A stretch of DNA of 64,000 nt from Ailanthus altissimus (lineage: Eukaryota; Streptophyta; Magnoliopsida; Sapindales; Simaroubaceae), in contig OX327693.1 in NCBI GenBank assembly GCA_946807835.1, positions 4,605,501 to 4,669,500 on the forward strand, in the 5' to 3' direction. Below are positions 11,305 through 22,000 of the stretch, one piece after another. The first letter of the stretch is position 1. Each line of letters starts with the position of its first letter. The notes below the pieces were generated by a model that was given only the letters and a program-made list of their open reading frames with translations, ran no database searches and was not told where the DNA came from. A program made the translations under genes and the position numbers.

Positions 11305-13690
11305 TCATATTGTAAATTAGTTTTAAGGACAAGTTAATACAGGTAAAAAGAACACTATTACTCTACTCACCTAGATAACATGTTCATTCAACTTACATTA
11401 TCCGATTTAAACTTTAAAAGTCTAAAACTTTTTCTCCTTAAAATCAAATCTTATTTATCATTGTTTTGGGGCAGTTCTAAGAGATTGTCACTTGCAAAAT
11501 ATCACTAGGTATAGTGATTTTATACTAATGTGGCAAACTGTATAAAAAGATATAACCTAAGCTAAATGAGGGATCTTAATCTCTTTGCTCTTATGAGTTT
11601 AAGAATAAGATCCACCAAAATTTTAAAATGCTACTAGAGTCTAAGAAATAAGGTATTATAAATTTGTTTTGGTTGTCTCTAATGAAAAAATATTTTAATG
11701 CATAAATTCAATTTTAAATTATAAAAAATGCGGGAATTAAGCTTATACTGCAAATAATGGGAAAATACGTGTGCAATGGTGTATTTTAGAACTATATTAA
11801 GTGTTGTGAACTTATATAAAGTGTGTTGCATAAGATGTAAGACTATCATTTCAAACCATAAGAACCATAATTTTAAAAGTTAAGCGAAACTCATCTTGTC
11901 TCAAACTGTAGGAATTGGCAATCCGTATATAGGAATCTTAGGCTTTAGAACATATATAAAGCTATTATTTTGCACGCGTTCTTTATGAAGAACATGAAAG
12001 AATAGTAATGAATAAGATGTTGTGTTTGCTAAGAATGAGCTAGGAAAAATATTATGCGTAAAAAGGCTTTTAGAGTTGTATTTTACATGTATTATAAGGT
12101 TTTTATATTATTAAAATTTTGTACTAGATCAAAACTTCTTATGTGATCTTTTATTCTCGTTCTTCATAGATCTAATTTATTTAATTAGTTTTATTCTTAC
12201 TATAAAAAAAATTTAATAAATAAAAAGAGACAAGATACAAATTTTATTTCAAATAAAAGAGTAATATGCTTATTAGTTACTAAGTTAAATAAGTAAGATA
12301 CAAACTTTTATTTAGAAAAAGATTCTAAGCATAAAAATGTGTTTTATTGGAATTGTATTTTTTTATTAACTTTAATAATAATATAAGTTTATCCTTATTT
12401 TAAATTAAGTACCTCTTAGTAGGTCTTAACTTAAGGGTCTATATATTTTTAGTTTTAGTACAATTTTATGTCTCAAACCACAAATCGCAAGTTAAGTCAT
12501 AAAAAGTGGCTTAAATTATTGGTCTTACTTTGTTATACATACGTAGGAATGTATATAGACTTAAAGTTGAATTTTTGTGAATTTTTGTACAACTACGATC
12601 AATAAAAAGAATATTTGAGTTTTAACAAATATTCACTTTTGAAAAATATTTAATTCATTATTAAGTAAATTAATATTTCAATAAATGAAAATTTGTTAAA
12701 AAAATGTAAAATAAAATTCACTAGTGAAAATTTATTTGAGATGATTCTTGAAACACAAGCAACAAGTTATTATAGAATAAAAAGAAAGACAAAATAAAAA
12801 TAAAAATGAAGAAAACGTTTCAAAGCACAGTTAAAAAATTTAAAACTAAAATGTGTCAAATAATTATTAGATAATAAAATAGTACAACTCCTAAAATTAT
12901 TTATTATATAATTTTACCATTCAATAATTACTTAATATATATTTTTTTAGATAACATTTAAAAAATATACCATTATTAAGTTATAATCTTGTTTTCAAAA
13001 TAAATGTATATACGTAGAATATAATCTCATTTTCAAAGTACAGATCCACAAAAAATGACGAGTATTTTAATTAAAAGTTTGTTTATAAAAGAATTCCACG
13101 ATAATATTTGATAGTTTCGCCTTAAAAACATACCAATTTTCACATTTGAAAATCATCACACACGTGCCGGCACGCAAAATGTTGTAACAATGAAAAAAAA
13201 GCCACTTTTAAATTTGCTAATATTTTTTTATTTACATAAAATGATAAATAGTTTGCTTATTATTAGTTAATTACTTAAATACTTAACATCATGTTGATAT
13301 TATATCATTAACTGATCAATTAGATAGCAAATATATATGCAAAAAAAATTATTGATTTCAAAACTTTTATTTTACTAATGAATTGATACAATTTTATATT
13401 AATCAGCTAATTTTTTTTATTTATATCAATTTATTAATCATGACTAATAATATCAATTTATTTTCATATGCATGTTATATACAGGCATATATACACTTAA
13501 ATTAATTAAAATCTTTTAAGATATTGACTCGAAACAATCGAGATAAAATCTTCTCAAGACAAAAACACATTATATAGAAGTTGAAAAATATTAAAATTTA
13601 ACTTAAAATCTTAATTTAAAATATTTAACACAAAACTTAAAGGTATAAGACAAAATTTGAAATTATTAATAACAAAATTTGAAATTGTAT
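11305..13690. other. Intergenic AT-rich region; MITE-like palindrome at 12835-12975
   Basis: No open frame or family match was seen. The stretch 12835-12975 (TGTGTCAAATAATTATTAGATAATA ... CATTCAATAATTACTTAATA) is an imperfect palindrome of the same family as 2785-2963 and 27869-28026. Confidence 0.45.
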
Positions 13691-13800
13691 TTGTGTCAAC
13701 AAGCTGGTGGTAAAGGGCTTAGCATTAACCACCACTGTAGCGGAGATCCAAGTTCAAAATCTTCTCTTCCTGTCAAAAAAAAAGAAGGAAAAGACGAGAA
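13691..13800 (+). repeat. Possible SINE (tRNA-derived)
   Basis: The stretch has a pol III A-box-like segment (TGGTGGTAAAGGGCTTAGC), a B-box-like segment (AAGTTCAAAATC) about 40 bases further on, then a pyrimidine-rich segment and an A-rich tail. That layout fits a plant SINE. The box matches are loose, so this is tentative. Confidence 0.3.
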
Positions 13801-14064
13801 ACAACAGAATTTGAAATTAATTTATATAAAAGTCAATCCCCTCATAAACATGGGATTTAGTTATCCCCTGGGCCTATCGTCTATGCATAATGTCAATACA
13901 ATTTTGCACCGTGTAACTGTAACTATAAACTTTACACATTTTGGGATCCATTGCATTCTTCTGTGAAGGCAACCAGAAAAGCATTCAGCAGATCAAGAAC
14001 AGCTCTATTAAGATTCAGGCACACTTACCCCATGAAACTCAGCACCATTATGCATAAATCCTTG

Positions 14065-17000
14065 TTACTTAGGACAAAAGCATGAAGACAACCAATTTGT
14101 TGATTTCCTCAATTTTCTCTCAACAATCTCAGCTTCTTTCTTCTTCTTACTCTCTTCTTCATTGCATTTTCCTTCCTCCTCCTCAGGCTCGTTTGCTTCT
14201 CCAGAAGGCACTAGTTCTGTGGAACATAGCTCCCCTAGTTCGGCCACTACATATTCTGCATCAATGTCTCCTATAATAGTCATTTTCTTGTTCGCCCTGT
14301 CAAACGAGATACTACTAATCCCTGCATGGTTAAAACAAAATGCCACTCAAATAGCCATGTTTTAATGTCTCATTTTTCTGGCATAGAATAAATTCCGGTA
14401 AGTTTGATGAGAGCACGTAGAAAATCGAATAAAAACTGAACAGTATATTATCATTTTCCATTTTCTAATACACAGCTACTAAAAAAATCACATAATTTCC
14501 ATTTGTCACTTATCCAACTCCACATAGGATGACTTGGCTCAGTGAAGCCAATTCACCCATTTGCAGCAGCCAAACAAAGTAACAGTAGAGTTCAACTCTA
14601 TACCCTGAAATTGAGAGACTATGTTGACAGCTCTCTGCTGGACTCCATCATCATTTATGTCCAATGCAAGAACCGTTTTCTGTTACAAAACAATATCAGA
14701 GACAGCTGAAATTCTCATCAAAGAAGAACATGTAAGTGAAAGAAGAAGGTAGTAGGCTTTAAAACCAAAAGAAAAGAAAGGAAGTCCAAAAGCACAGAAT
14801 AATTAGACTCCGAAAACAAAAATGCGTCCTCATGGATGCCAATCAAGCTCAGAATCTAAATACATTCAGGGCAGGTGCCCAAAAGATATACCACTTGGAG
14901 AAAAGAAAACATATCTACTTCACTGGAGAATAGTTTTTCCTAGTTGCAAAAAGTGAAAAATATAATACCATTGCGTTTCAGATTCCTCACAATTCATCAC
15001 CTTCTTGTTTATTTATGCATATGCATGATATTGATATATACAAAGCATACTGAAGTTTTCCAAATGAAACAGAGAGACATAGAGGCAACATACCTTTGTT
15101 CTGCTGCTGCGAGAGAGATTGAGGAAGTGCTTGTCAGAAGCAGCAGCAGCAGCTTCATCAAAAGAGAATTTGCGAGAGGTTGATAGTGGCAGAGACTGCA
15201 AATAGAATATCAATATAATTTAGGAGTTACAGCTAAGACGTTAAGCAGATATTTGCCATGATGCAGAGGGTTCTCATTTTAGGATCTTAAGTTTTCTAGA
15301 TGATTGATTAAAATGGTGGAAAGAAAATTAAATATATACTACTTGGCCAATTGGGTCATTGATGGATTTGTACACAAAAATCCCCAAACATCCAACTGGT
15401 TCTGTTTTTTGGTTTCTCAATTCGATCCAATCTATTCCACCAGCTCACCAAATTCAATCAAAATTGAATGGGTTAGTTTGGTTATTGGATTTTGAACACC
15501 CCTACAGGTTAGGGAAGTTAAGTTATTAGAATGAAAAGCACTAGTAAATTCATTTATTATCTGTAGCTACATTGTTTGAGGTTCTGAAACAGCGACTCTT
15601 TTGAGCATATTTGAGAAGCCATGATACATCACATAAAATGAAAATTGCAATTGTATCACATCAAAAATTAAAAGATAAAGAGAGGAGCTCATAAGGATAA
15701 CGGATTGTCCAGTATCTGGCTATGGTGATTCTTAAGTTTAAAACTTGTTTTTGGTAGACGGCATCACTCAATTTATGATGCAGCATACCTGCAAAGGTGA
15801 CACAACCGTGTAATGCTTCGTGAATGGAGTTAAAGCATTGAATTACCTACGCACACCACATGCTATATCAAAACTGTTTAAATTTATATCATTAAAATCA
15901 AATTACCATATTTAATAGAATTATCAAGAATGAAGCTACCTGCAATAGAGGAAGAAGCTATCACACCTCATAAATAAACTCTTTACTTATTCATATATAA
16001 GAAATGGGCAAAGTTGAAGAAAACCTTTTATACATTCTTTTCATTTTTTTGAGGACCATAGCGATGAGAATGGATTGTACCTGGGCATTATGACGGCCAG
16101 AGTGATTGTAGGAGTCGTTGTTGGTGGTAGCTGGGCCAGGAGAGAATGAAAGACTGTCTATAAATGGCAGCTGGGATGGTAACTGCCACAAGAGGCACTG
16201 AGAAGAGAATATTAGTATATTACAGGAAGCAGTATTAAGACACTAAAGTTGCAAGTTAAATTTCAAGCTTCAAAGAGCCCTGATAAATCATAAATCACCT
16301 CATATTTAAGTAAGTTTAAATTTCACAAATCCTGATAAACTAGAGCCATCTCCTCTTTAACTCGAGAAGTTTTAAATGTCTTTGTGGTTTGGTCATCACC
16401 ACAGATTCTGGTACCACAAGTCTGACACACTTAGTTGCTCAACTAATGTACTATGTGGTGCTAGGAATGGTGCCGTTCACATTAAAATGAGACAAATCCA
16501 ACTCAAGAAAAAATGTCCACTGCTGGGCAGGAACTGCATCCATCAAAACTGGTACACAACTATAGTGATTTGCCAACATCAGATCCTGAGCCACCAGCTT
16601 TTGAAATTATGATCTGAGGTACTCTTTAAGTTCTATTACCAATGTCCCACAACCATTTAGCACATCAATAACCTTTCAGATTTAAAAACTCTCTTACATC
16701 CCACATGATGGGATTTCACATTCTCATCATTGTAAATGGAGAGATAAGGGCCATCCAAATTCCATATTCTTCCATGATAAATATAGTATGGGTTATGTTA
16801 CCGTGTAATAACATAGAAAATAGAATATTTTTAAAGGTCTTAATACTGATTTCAAAAACAGCATATTCATCAGATCTCCAGAACTCACCTCAGAAATGGC
16901 ACTCCTTTCTCCATTACGACTAGTGACAAGATTCTGAAACGAATTCAAGAACTGAACTAACTCTCCAACAATTCTCCTCACTTCTTGGTCAAACTTGCGT

Positions 17001-18048
17001 TTTGATACTTCTGACTCATAGCCATCGATTAATTCATCAATTTCATAAGCATGGCTTCTGAGATTCTGGAACGATATGCGGAGCAACTGATGTTGGTTGA
17101 ATGTAAAGTGCCTAGCCTTCTGAAGAAGGTGATGCACTTCTCTTAATCTGATATGCAGCTGTTTCATGTCCGGATTGTTCCAAAAAGCACCAGCATTGGA
17201 GTCTAGTTTATTGCACACCATATTGAAGAGTGTCACGAGTTTATCCGCCACTGAGATTGATATAAGTACCAGTTTTTTCAAAATATCTTTGACAATTTGT
17301 TCTACAAGTTTCACATCAGACCTAGAGGTGCAAAAATGAACAGCGTGAATAAAAAATGTAAAGGACCAAGATAAAATCACACAAATGAAAGGTTTTCATT
17401 TTTTTTTCCTTTTCTTCATTTTTCCTTTTTTCCTTATAATAAATAATCTTAGACACATAAAAGAGAATGTTAAAATTACCTAATATTCATGGATACCCAG
17501 CCAGAGAGATGGGATGCTTTTCTCAAACAAGCCTTCCATTTCTCAGCCTTTGCCACAATCACCTGGGGATCTGATTTGGGATCTTGTAAGTGCTTAACAA
17601 AAGTGTCCCCAAGAATTTTAGCCAGCTTCCGCACATCAGATGGCTTTAGACCATAGAAAATTGGTATTACAATTTGGCCATTTGTTTCCTGGCATTCAAG
17701 AATCTTTTCCAGCTCAAGCATGCAACTTTTGGTAGAAGCATAGTCCTTTGAGAAAACAATTATGCATATCAATGATCTTTCAATTTTATCCTGTCCTTCG
17801 TTAATGAAAGCCCTCACATGTTGCCCTAACAAAGCGCCATGGAGAATTCCAGTAATGTTAGCAAGGGTATCATCACTTTGAAAATTGATGGAGACATCAA
17901 TGTCACAATTCCATTTTAGATTAAGGCAATCTGCCACGGCACGGCTAATAATTTTTTCAAGGGTATCTTCCCCTTCAGAAATGTGGGAGGCATCATTGTT
18001 CTGTTGATGATGAAGGCACGAAGAAGAAGATGACGAAGATGAATCCAT
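14065..18048 (-). CDS. TIR-CC-HMA fusion protein (NLR-derived, no NB-ARC or LRR)
   Basis: Six exons on the minus strand: 18048-17480, 17321-16889, 16197-16081, 15195-15094, 14679-14604, 14321-14065. All have GT..AG borders and all junctions are in phase, giving 517 aa. The frame extends two codons upstream without an ATG, so the ATG at 18048 was chosen. Residues 46-190 are a TIR domain: DVSINFQSDD (usual FLSFRGED), FSKDYAS, the NADase glutamate E112 in CMLELEKIL, VIPIFYGLKPSDVRK, LSGWVSMNI. The BB-loop/helix-B stretch is about 15 residues short. Residues 191-208 are the normal post-TIR helix (VKLVEQIVKDILKKL), but then, instead of NB-ARC, comes a CC domain (214-330; EDVID-like EIDELID at 283-289) homologous to the gene at 24809. 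Residues 335-407 are a Ser-rich linker. Residues 408-475 are an HMA domain of the HIPP-like class without CxxC (TVLALDINDDGVQQRAV; KKMTIIGDIDAEYVV). The Lys/Glu tail ends CFCPK, not a CaaX box. Exons 3-6 lack a usable upstream ATG of their own, which favours one gene. Two genes, TIR-CC and HMA, with an unseen first HMA exon remain possible. Likely role, by inference: intracellular immune sensing. Confidence 0.6.
16480..16750 (-). pseudogene. NB-ARC relic inside intron 2 of the TIR-CC-HMA gene
   Basis: The minus strand shows short segments in the same order as the paralogue at 24809. YNDENVKSHH at about 16735-16702 matches TDEEVKSHF. ELKEYLRS at about 16634-16605 matches ELKEFRLL. MDAVPAQQWTFFLEL at about 16545-16500 matches SRVPAHHLTYIPES. 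The frames are broken by stops. The first ~45 bases after the exon-2 donor (GTGAGTTCTGGAG...) also align with paralogue coding sequence. The NB region has therefore been dropped from the coding sequence and decays as intron. Confidence 0.7.
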
Positions 18049-18599
18049 AACCACAAAAACTTACGCCGTTGACTTTGACACAAAAACTGATGCTTGACAG
18101 TATATGATTTAGTGAAACAAAGACATGCTTTAACAGGGGAATGATTTTGTGACAGAAACAGGGTGCTTCGGGGCTTTGTCAAGCAAACGGTGTGGTAATA
18201 AAGTAATTGACACTTTTTACTGAAAAAAAAATGTCAATTTAATTGATCAACTCTATCAAATTTCTCTATTTATGCGAGTGTTAACAAAGTTGGTACATTG
18301 GAAAGAAAAAAAATTTACTAGCAAAATTGGCAAAAAAATAAAAACTAATATAGCCCCCGACATAAATCCCAATGTTACTTCTAAAACCTTTCTCAATTTT
18401 CTAACCCTAGAAAATCAATATCCTTCCCTTCTCATTACAGTTATTCATTCCAGAAAACAACCGATCAATTATGAATAACCAGAACACTGAAATTAAAGTT
18501 TGTTGCTTAATCATAGCTTCAGTTTGTTTCTATTTAAAATTTAAATATAAGAAGAAAGACAACTTCTTTTACCTCTAAAAAAATCCTAACTTCGAATCA
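18049..18599. other. 5' flank of the TIR-CC-HMA gene
   Basis: AT-rich upstream region. No clear TATA box was assigned. Open frames on both strands here match no known family. Confidence 0.4.
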
Positions 18600-18609
18600 A
18601 AATGAAACC

Positions 18610-18715
18610 TCTTAACGGAGCAGGTAATTTGAAGAGAAGAGACTGCTGTAAAACCCACAAGATTGCGATGATGCAACTTGCTAAGCATCTCCATTTCCAC
18701 AAAACCTGCTGACAA
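18610..18715 (-). pseudogene. Receptor-like kinase fragment
   Basis: The minus strand from 18714 reads an AG acceptor-like site, then GFVEMEMLSKLHHRNLVGF. This matches subdomains III-IV of plant receptor-like Ser/Thr kinases (consensus E-x-E-M-L-S-x-L-H-H-R-N-L-V). The match stops after about 19 residues, the following sequence (TAVSSLQITC) is not kinase-like, and no other kinase motif was found nearby. It is either a lone captured exon or a relic. Confidence 0.6.
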
Positions 18716-18892
18716 AATCAAATTAAAAAAAAATATATTGGAAAAGAAAATTTTGTGATGGAGCAGAAATTGCCAAATTGGAATGGTGGGAGTGAAGGGT
18801 TTTAGAGAGAACCGCGAAGGAGACAACTGTTTTTTTTTTTGACAAATAACAGAACAGGATGTTATAAGCAAAACACCAAATCAAGAGATCAC

Positions 18893-19064
18893 CACGTGGC
18901 CCGCATCTAGTTGTTAGTTCTTTTACACGAAGACCAAAACATCGTTGCTATTACGCAGGCATCATGTAGTCTTTATCAATGTCGTTGCTCTTATCACGTG
19001 CGGTCAAATATTCAAGACCCCCCATCTGTGACGAGTTGATGCGGCAGTTGTGACGTGTCACGTG
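18893..19064. promoter_or_regulatory. Cluster of three G-boxes (CACGTG)
   Basis: CACGTG occurs at 18893-18898, 18995-19000 and 19059-19064. The third is preceded by the palindrome TGACGTGTCA. CACGTG is the core bound by plant bZIP and bHLH factors. The cluster lies about 0.85-1.0 kb upstream of the minus-strand TIR gene and between the two divergent NLR-related genes. Function is inferred. Confidence 0.4.
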
Positions 19065-22000
19065 CTGCTGCAAATGGCAGGATATTGGGCCTGACCAGAT
19101 GGTGAAGAAAATTCCTAGGCCCGTGGACCAGTTATGATTGAAGAACAGAATCTAAAATATCCCGGGGTGTATGACAAAAACATTTATTTCGGGTGACGAT
19201 AATTCAAGTTCATTTATTTTATTGGGCAATAACAATAAATCTTACTACAAGTCAAAAAAAAGAAATAAATCTTATTAAAAATTAAAAAATATATATATAT
19301 AATGCTATTTTTCCTAAACATAAAACACTTGTTCAAACTCTAAAACCCACATGTAATTTGCAACCAGCGGCTTTTAACCCAGTGATGCGGGGCCATAGGT
19401 GACCTAAAATGAAAGAAAAAACAGCAGCCAGCAGCCACCAACGCAAGCAGGCAAAATGGATAAATTTGTATTTTAACAAATCCACTTTTATATATATATA
19501 TATATGGTAATATTTTAACAATCACCCTCGATTAAACATAGATTTAATAAACACGGAGTTTGCAAAATGGATTCTAAAATGAATTTAAAGATCGAATAAA
19601 AATAAATATATGGGTTCAAATTCAAAATTTATTATTTTAATAAAAATAAACCAGTTGAAACTTTGATGCCGATATTGCTTATGTTCATGTGTATGCATAA
19701 ATAATTAGAGCCATGGGGAAAATTTTATGGGATTATAGTTTATCAAACTCTTGCATCTATGGGGTATGCTAATTGCATAATATCGATATCTCAAGCCTAT
19801 AAGATAGAAGTTTGGATATTGTTCTCTATTCTCCAAGTATAGTCCGTAGATTTACAGGAATAAATTTAACTCTCTCTCTTCTTCTTACTTACTTTGAATG
19901 CCTGGAAAATGAATGATCTACTTCTTTTACAATATGATTATTAAATTAAAATTAAAATCTAGGTTCAAGTAAGCTCGTCTATTATTAGTAAACAAATTGT
20001 ATATGATGCATAAAATTCTAAGTTTCATTCCATTTTTCATGTGCATGATCTGAATAAACTAACGGTAATTGCATTTGTTGCCTCTAAGATCTTAGGCTCA
20101 AATCTATGTAGACTCAAAATGAACATATACAAATCCGTTAAAAAGTTTAAAGTGGACCATTTTAGACCTATTAATGATTAGATTGGTTAAACACCACCTA
20201 AGACTAATTAAGGCTCTACGATTAAATAGAAATTTAAAGAGATAAGTTCTTTAAGTCAAGTACTACACTAAATCTGAGGAGTATAATTCTTGAATGGTTG
20301 AGCACTATCCCTTTCGCATTATACACTTATGCTCGGTCTCCCATTTAATGCCAAGCTCGATTATATGTCAAGACTCCTTAAATTAAAGACCTTCTCGCTT
20401 ACAATACCTGCATTTTGTTGATTATCAAGCATAACATAACATGTATTCTAAAAACTCGTTTGAGTTCGAGACCATCCACTAAGATGGAGAAGTTAGGTCA
20501 CTTGGTGCATGTCGCGGAGCATGCTAAGTTTACACATAATGCACTACCTACCTACGCCATAAAAGACAAAACATGGGGGTAATTAACTAACATCTCCTGA
20601 AAATTAGACCACAAATATGATCTTTGAGTAACAAAAAAACTCATAAAGCAAGTCAAGTGCTTAAAATTGCCTATTTAATACAGAATCTTAACTCGCGTAC
20701 AAGAACAAGTGAATTTTATAAAGCAAACATATACTAAATACTTAAGAACTACTTTTTCTTTATTTATACCAATCTTATCATATATTTTAATTTACGCATT
20801 AAAAGATTATTGCCGGTATCATCATCAATGCAAATTTGACCAATTTTGTGATTGGAGTGAACAAATTTAAATCACCAAACAGGTTACGAATTGACAATAA
20901 CTCGACTACGACTGTTTTCGTAAATATATAAATTTATATCTTGATAAAAAATTACGTATTTGACCAATAATCTAAAATCCACAATCAACGTAAGGTCATT
21001 ATTTTATGTGTTATCCAAGACGTACATACTACTTTAGAGGGCGTGTGATTTTGTTTTTATGAAGCATTTTTTTATCAATAAAAACAAGAATAAAAATAAT
21101 GTGTTTGCCTGATTGGTAGGGTTAAAATGGGGACAAGAATATAAGATTATTTTATTTTATGTGAAAATGGGATGATTTGTTTCTCACTTTTTATTTTTTT
21201 TTAAAAGAAAATTTTGTGGATCCCACTGCTATATTTGCACTCTTTTTGCACACGTTTAATGGGTCCCATATACGTATATGTTTTCTACTTTGAAATTATT
21301 TTAATTAACAAAATTTTGTCTGGCTGGCCACCACACGTGTCACCTACGCCTTTGAATTTCACATCCACATACCTTTATTAAACATTTTACTGTATAACTT
21401 TATGTAAATTAATCTGTCTCTTTCCATCTTAAGTTTTAGTGGGCCTTGAATTTTCTCTTCGACTACGAGTCTACCACCTTTTCCTAATAAAAATTATAAA
21501 TTAACTTTTTCTCATAAACTAAGTTTTACATATATTTTTAAAAATTTTCTTACACACATTTATATAGTGTAAAAATAGTCAAAAAAAAATTATCATTTTT
21601 TAAATAATTATTAATCCCTTCTAATCACATATCAATAAAAAAAATTTAAAAATTAACTTAAAAAAAATTCAGATAAAAAACTATAGAAGTAGTTAACCAC
21701 CTCATTCATTTATTAGTAAATTTAAATATTAAATATTAAATGATTAGTATAAGAATTTCTATTATTTAAATATTAAATTTAAGTAAAATCAAATTTTCTC
21801 CATGGTATTAGAGGATTCTTTTATTTTAATTATACTCATGGCAGAGACAAAGTCTTTTTTTATATGGTTTTTTGAAGTTATACTAATATTATCAATTTTA
21901 ATTTTAATTTATTAAAAATATGTATTTAAAAACTATATAATAACTACAGTAAATAAACTAATTTAAGTGATATATTTTAAATAAATTAAATTACTAAACA

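Noticed and set aside
13679..13966. 95-codon plus frame as a small gene
   Set aside because: It overlaps the probable SINE and its A-rich tail; the Lys-rich stretch comes from the poly-A part.
14082..14365. Plus-strand frames of 64-67 codons opposite the HMA exon
   Set aside because: They are antisense shadows of the Lys/Glu-rich HMA tail, giving Ser/Phe-rich translations with no family match.
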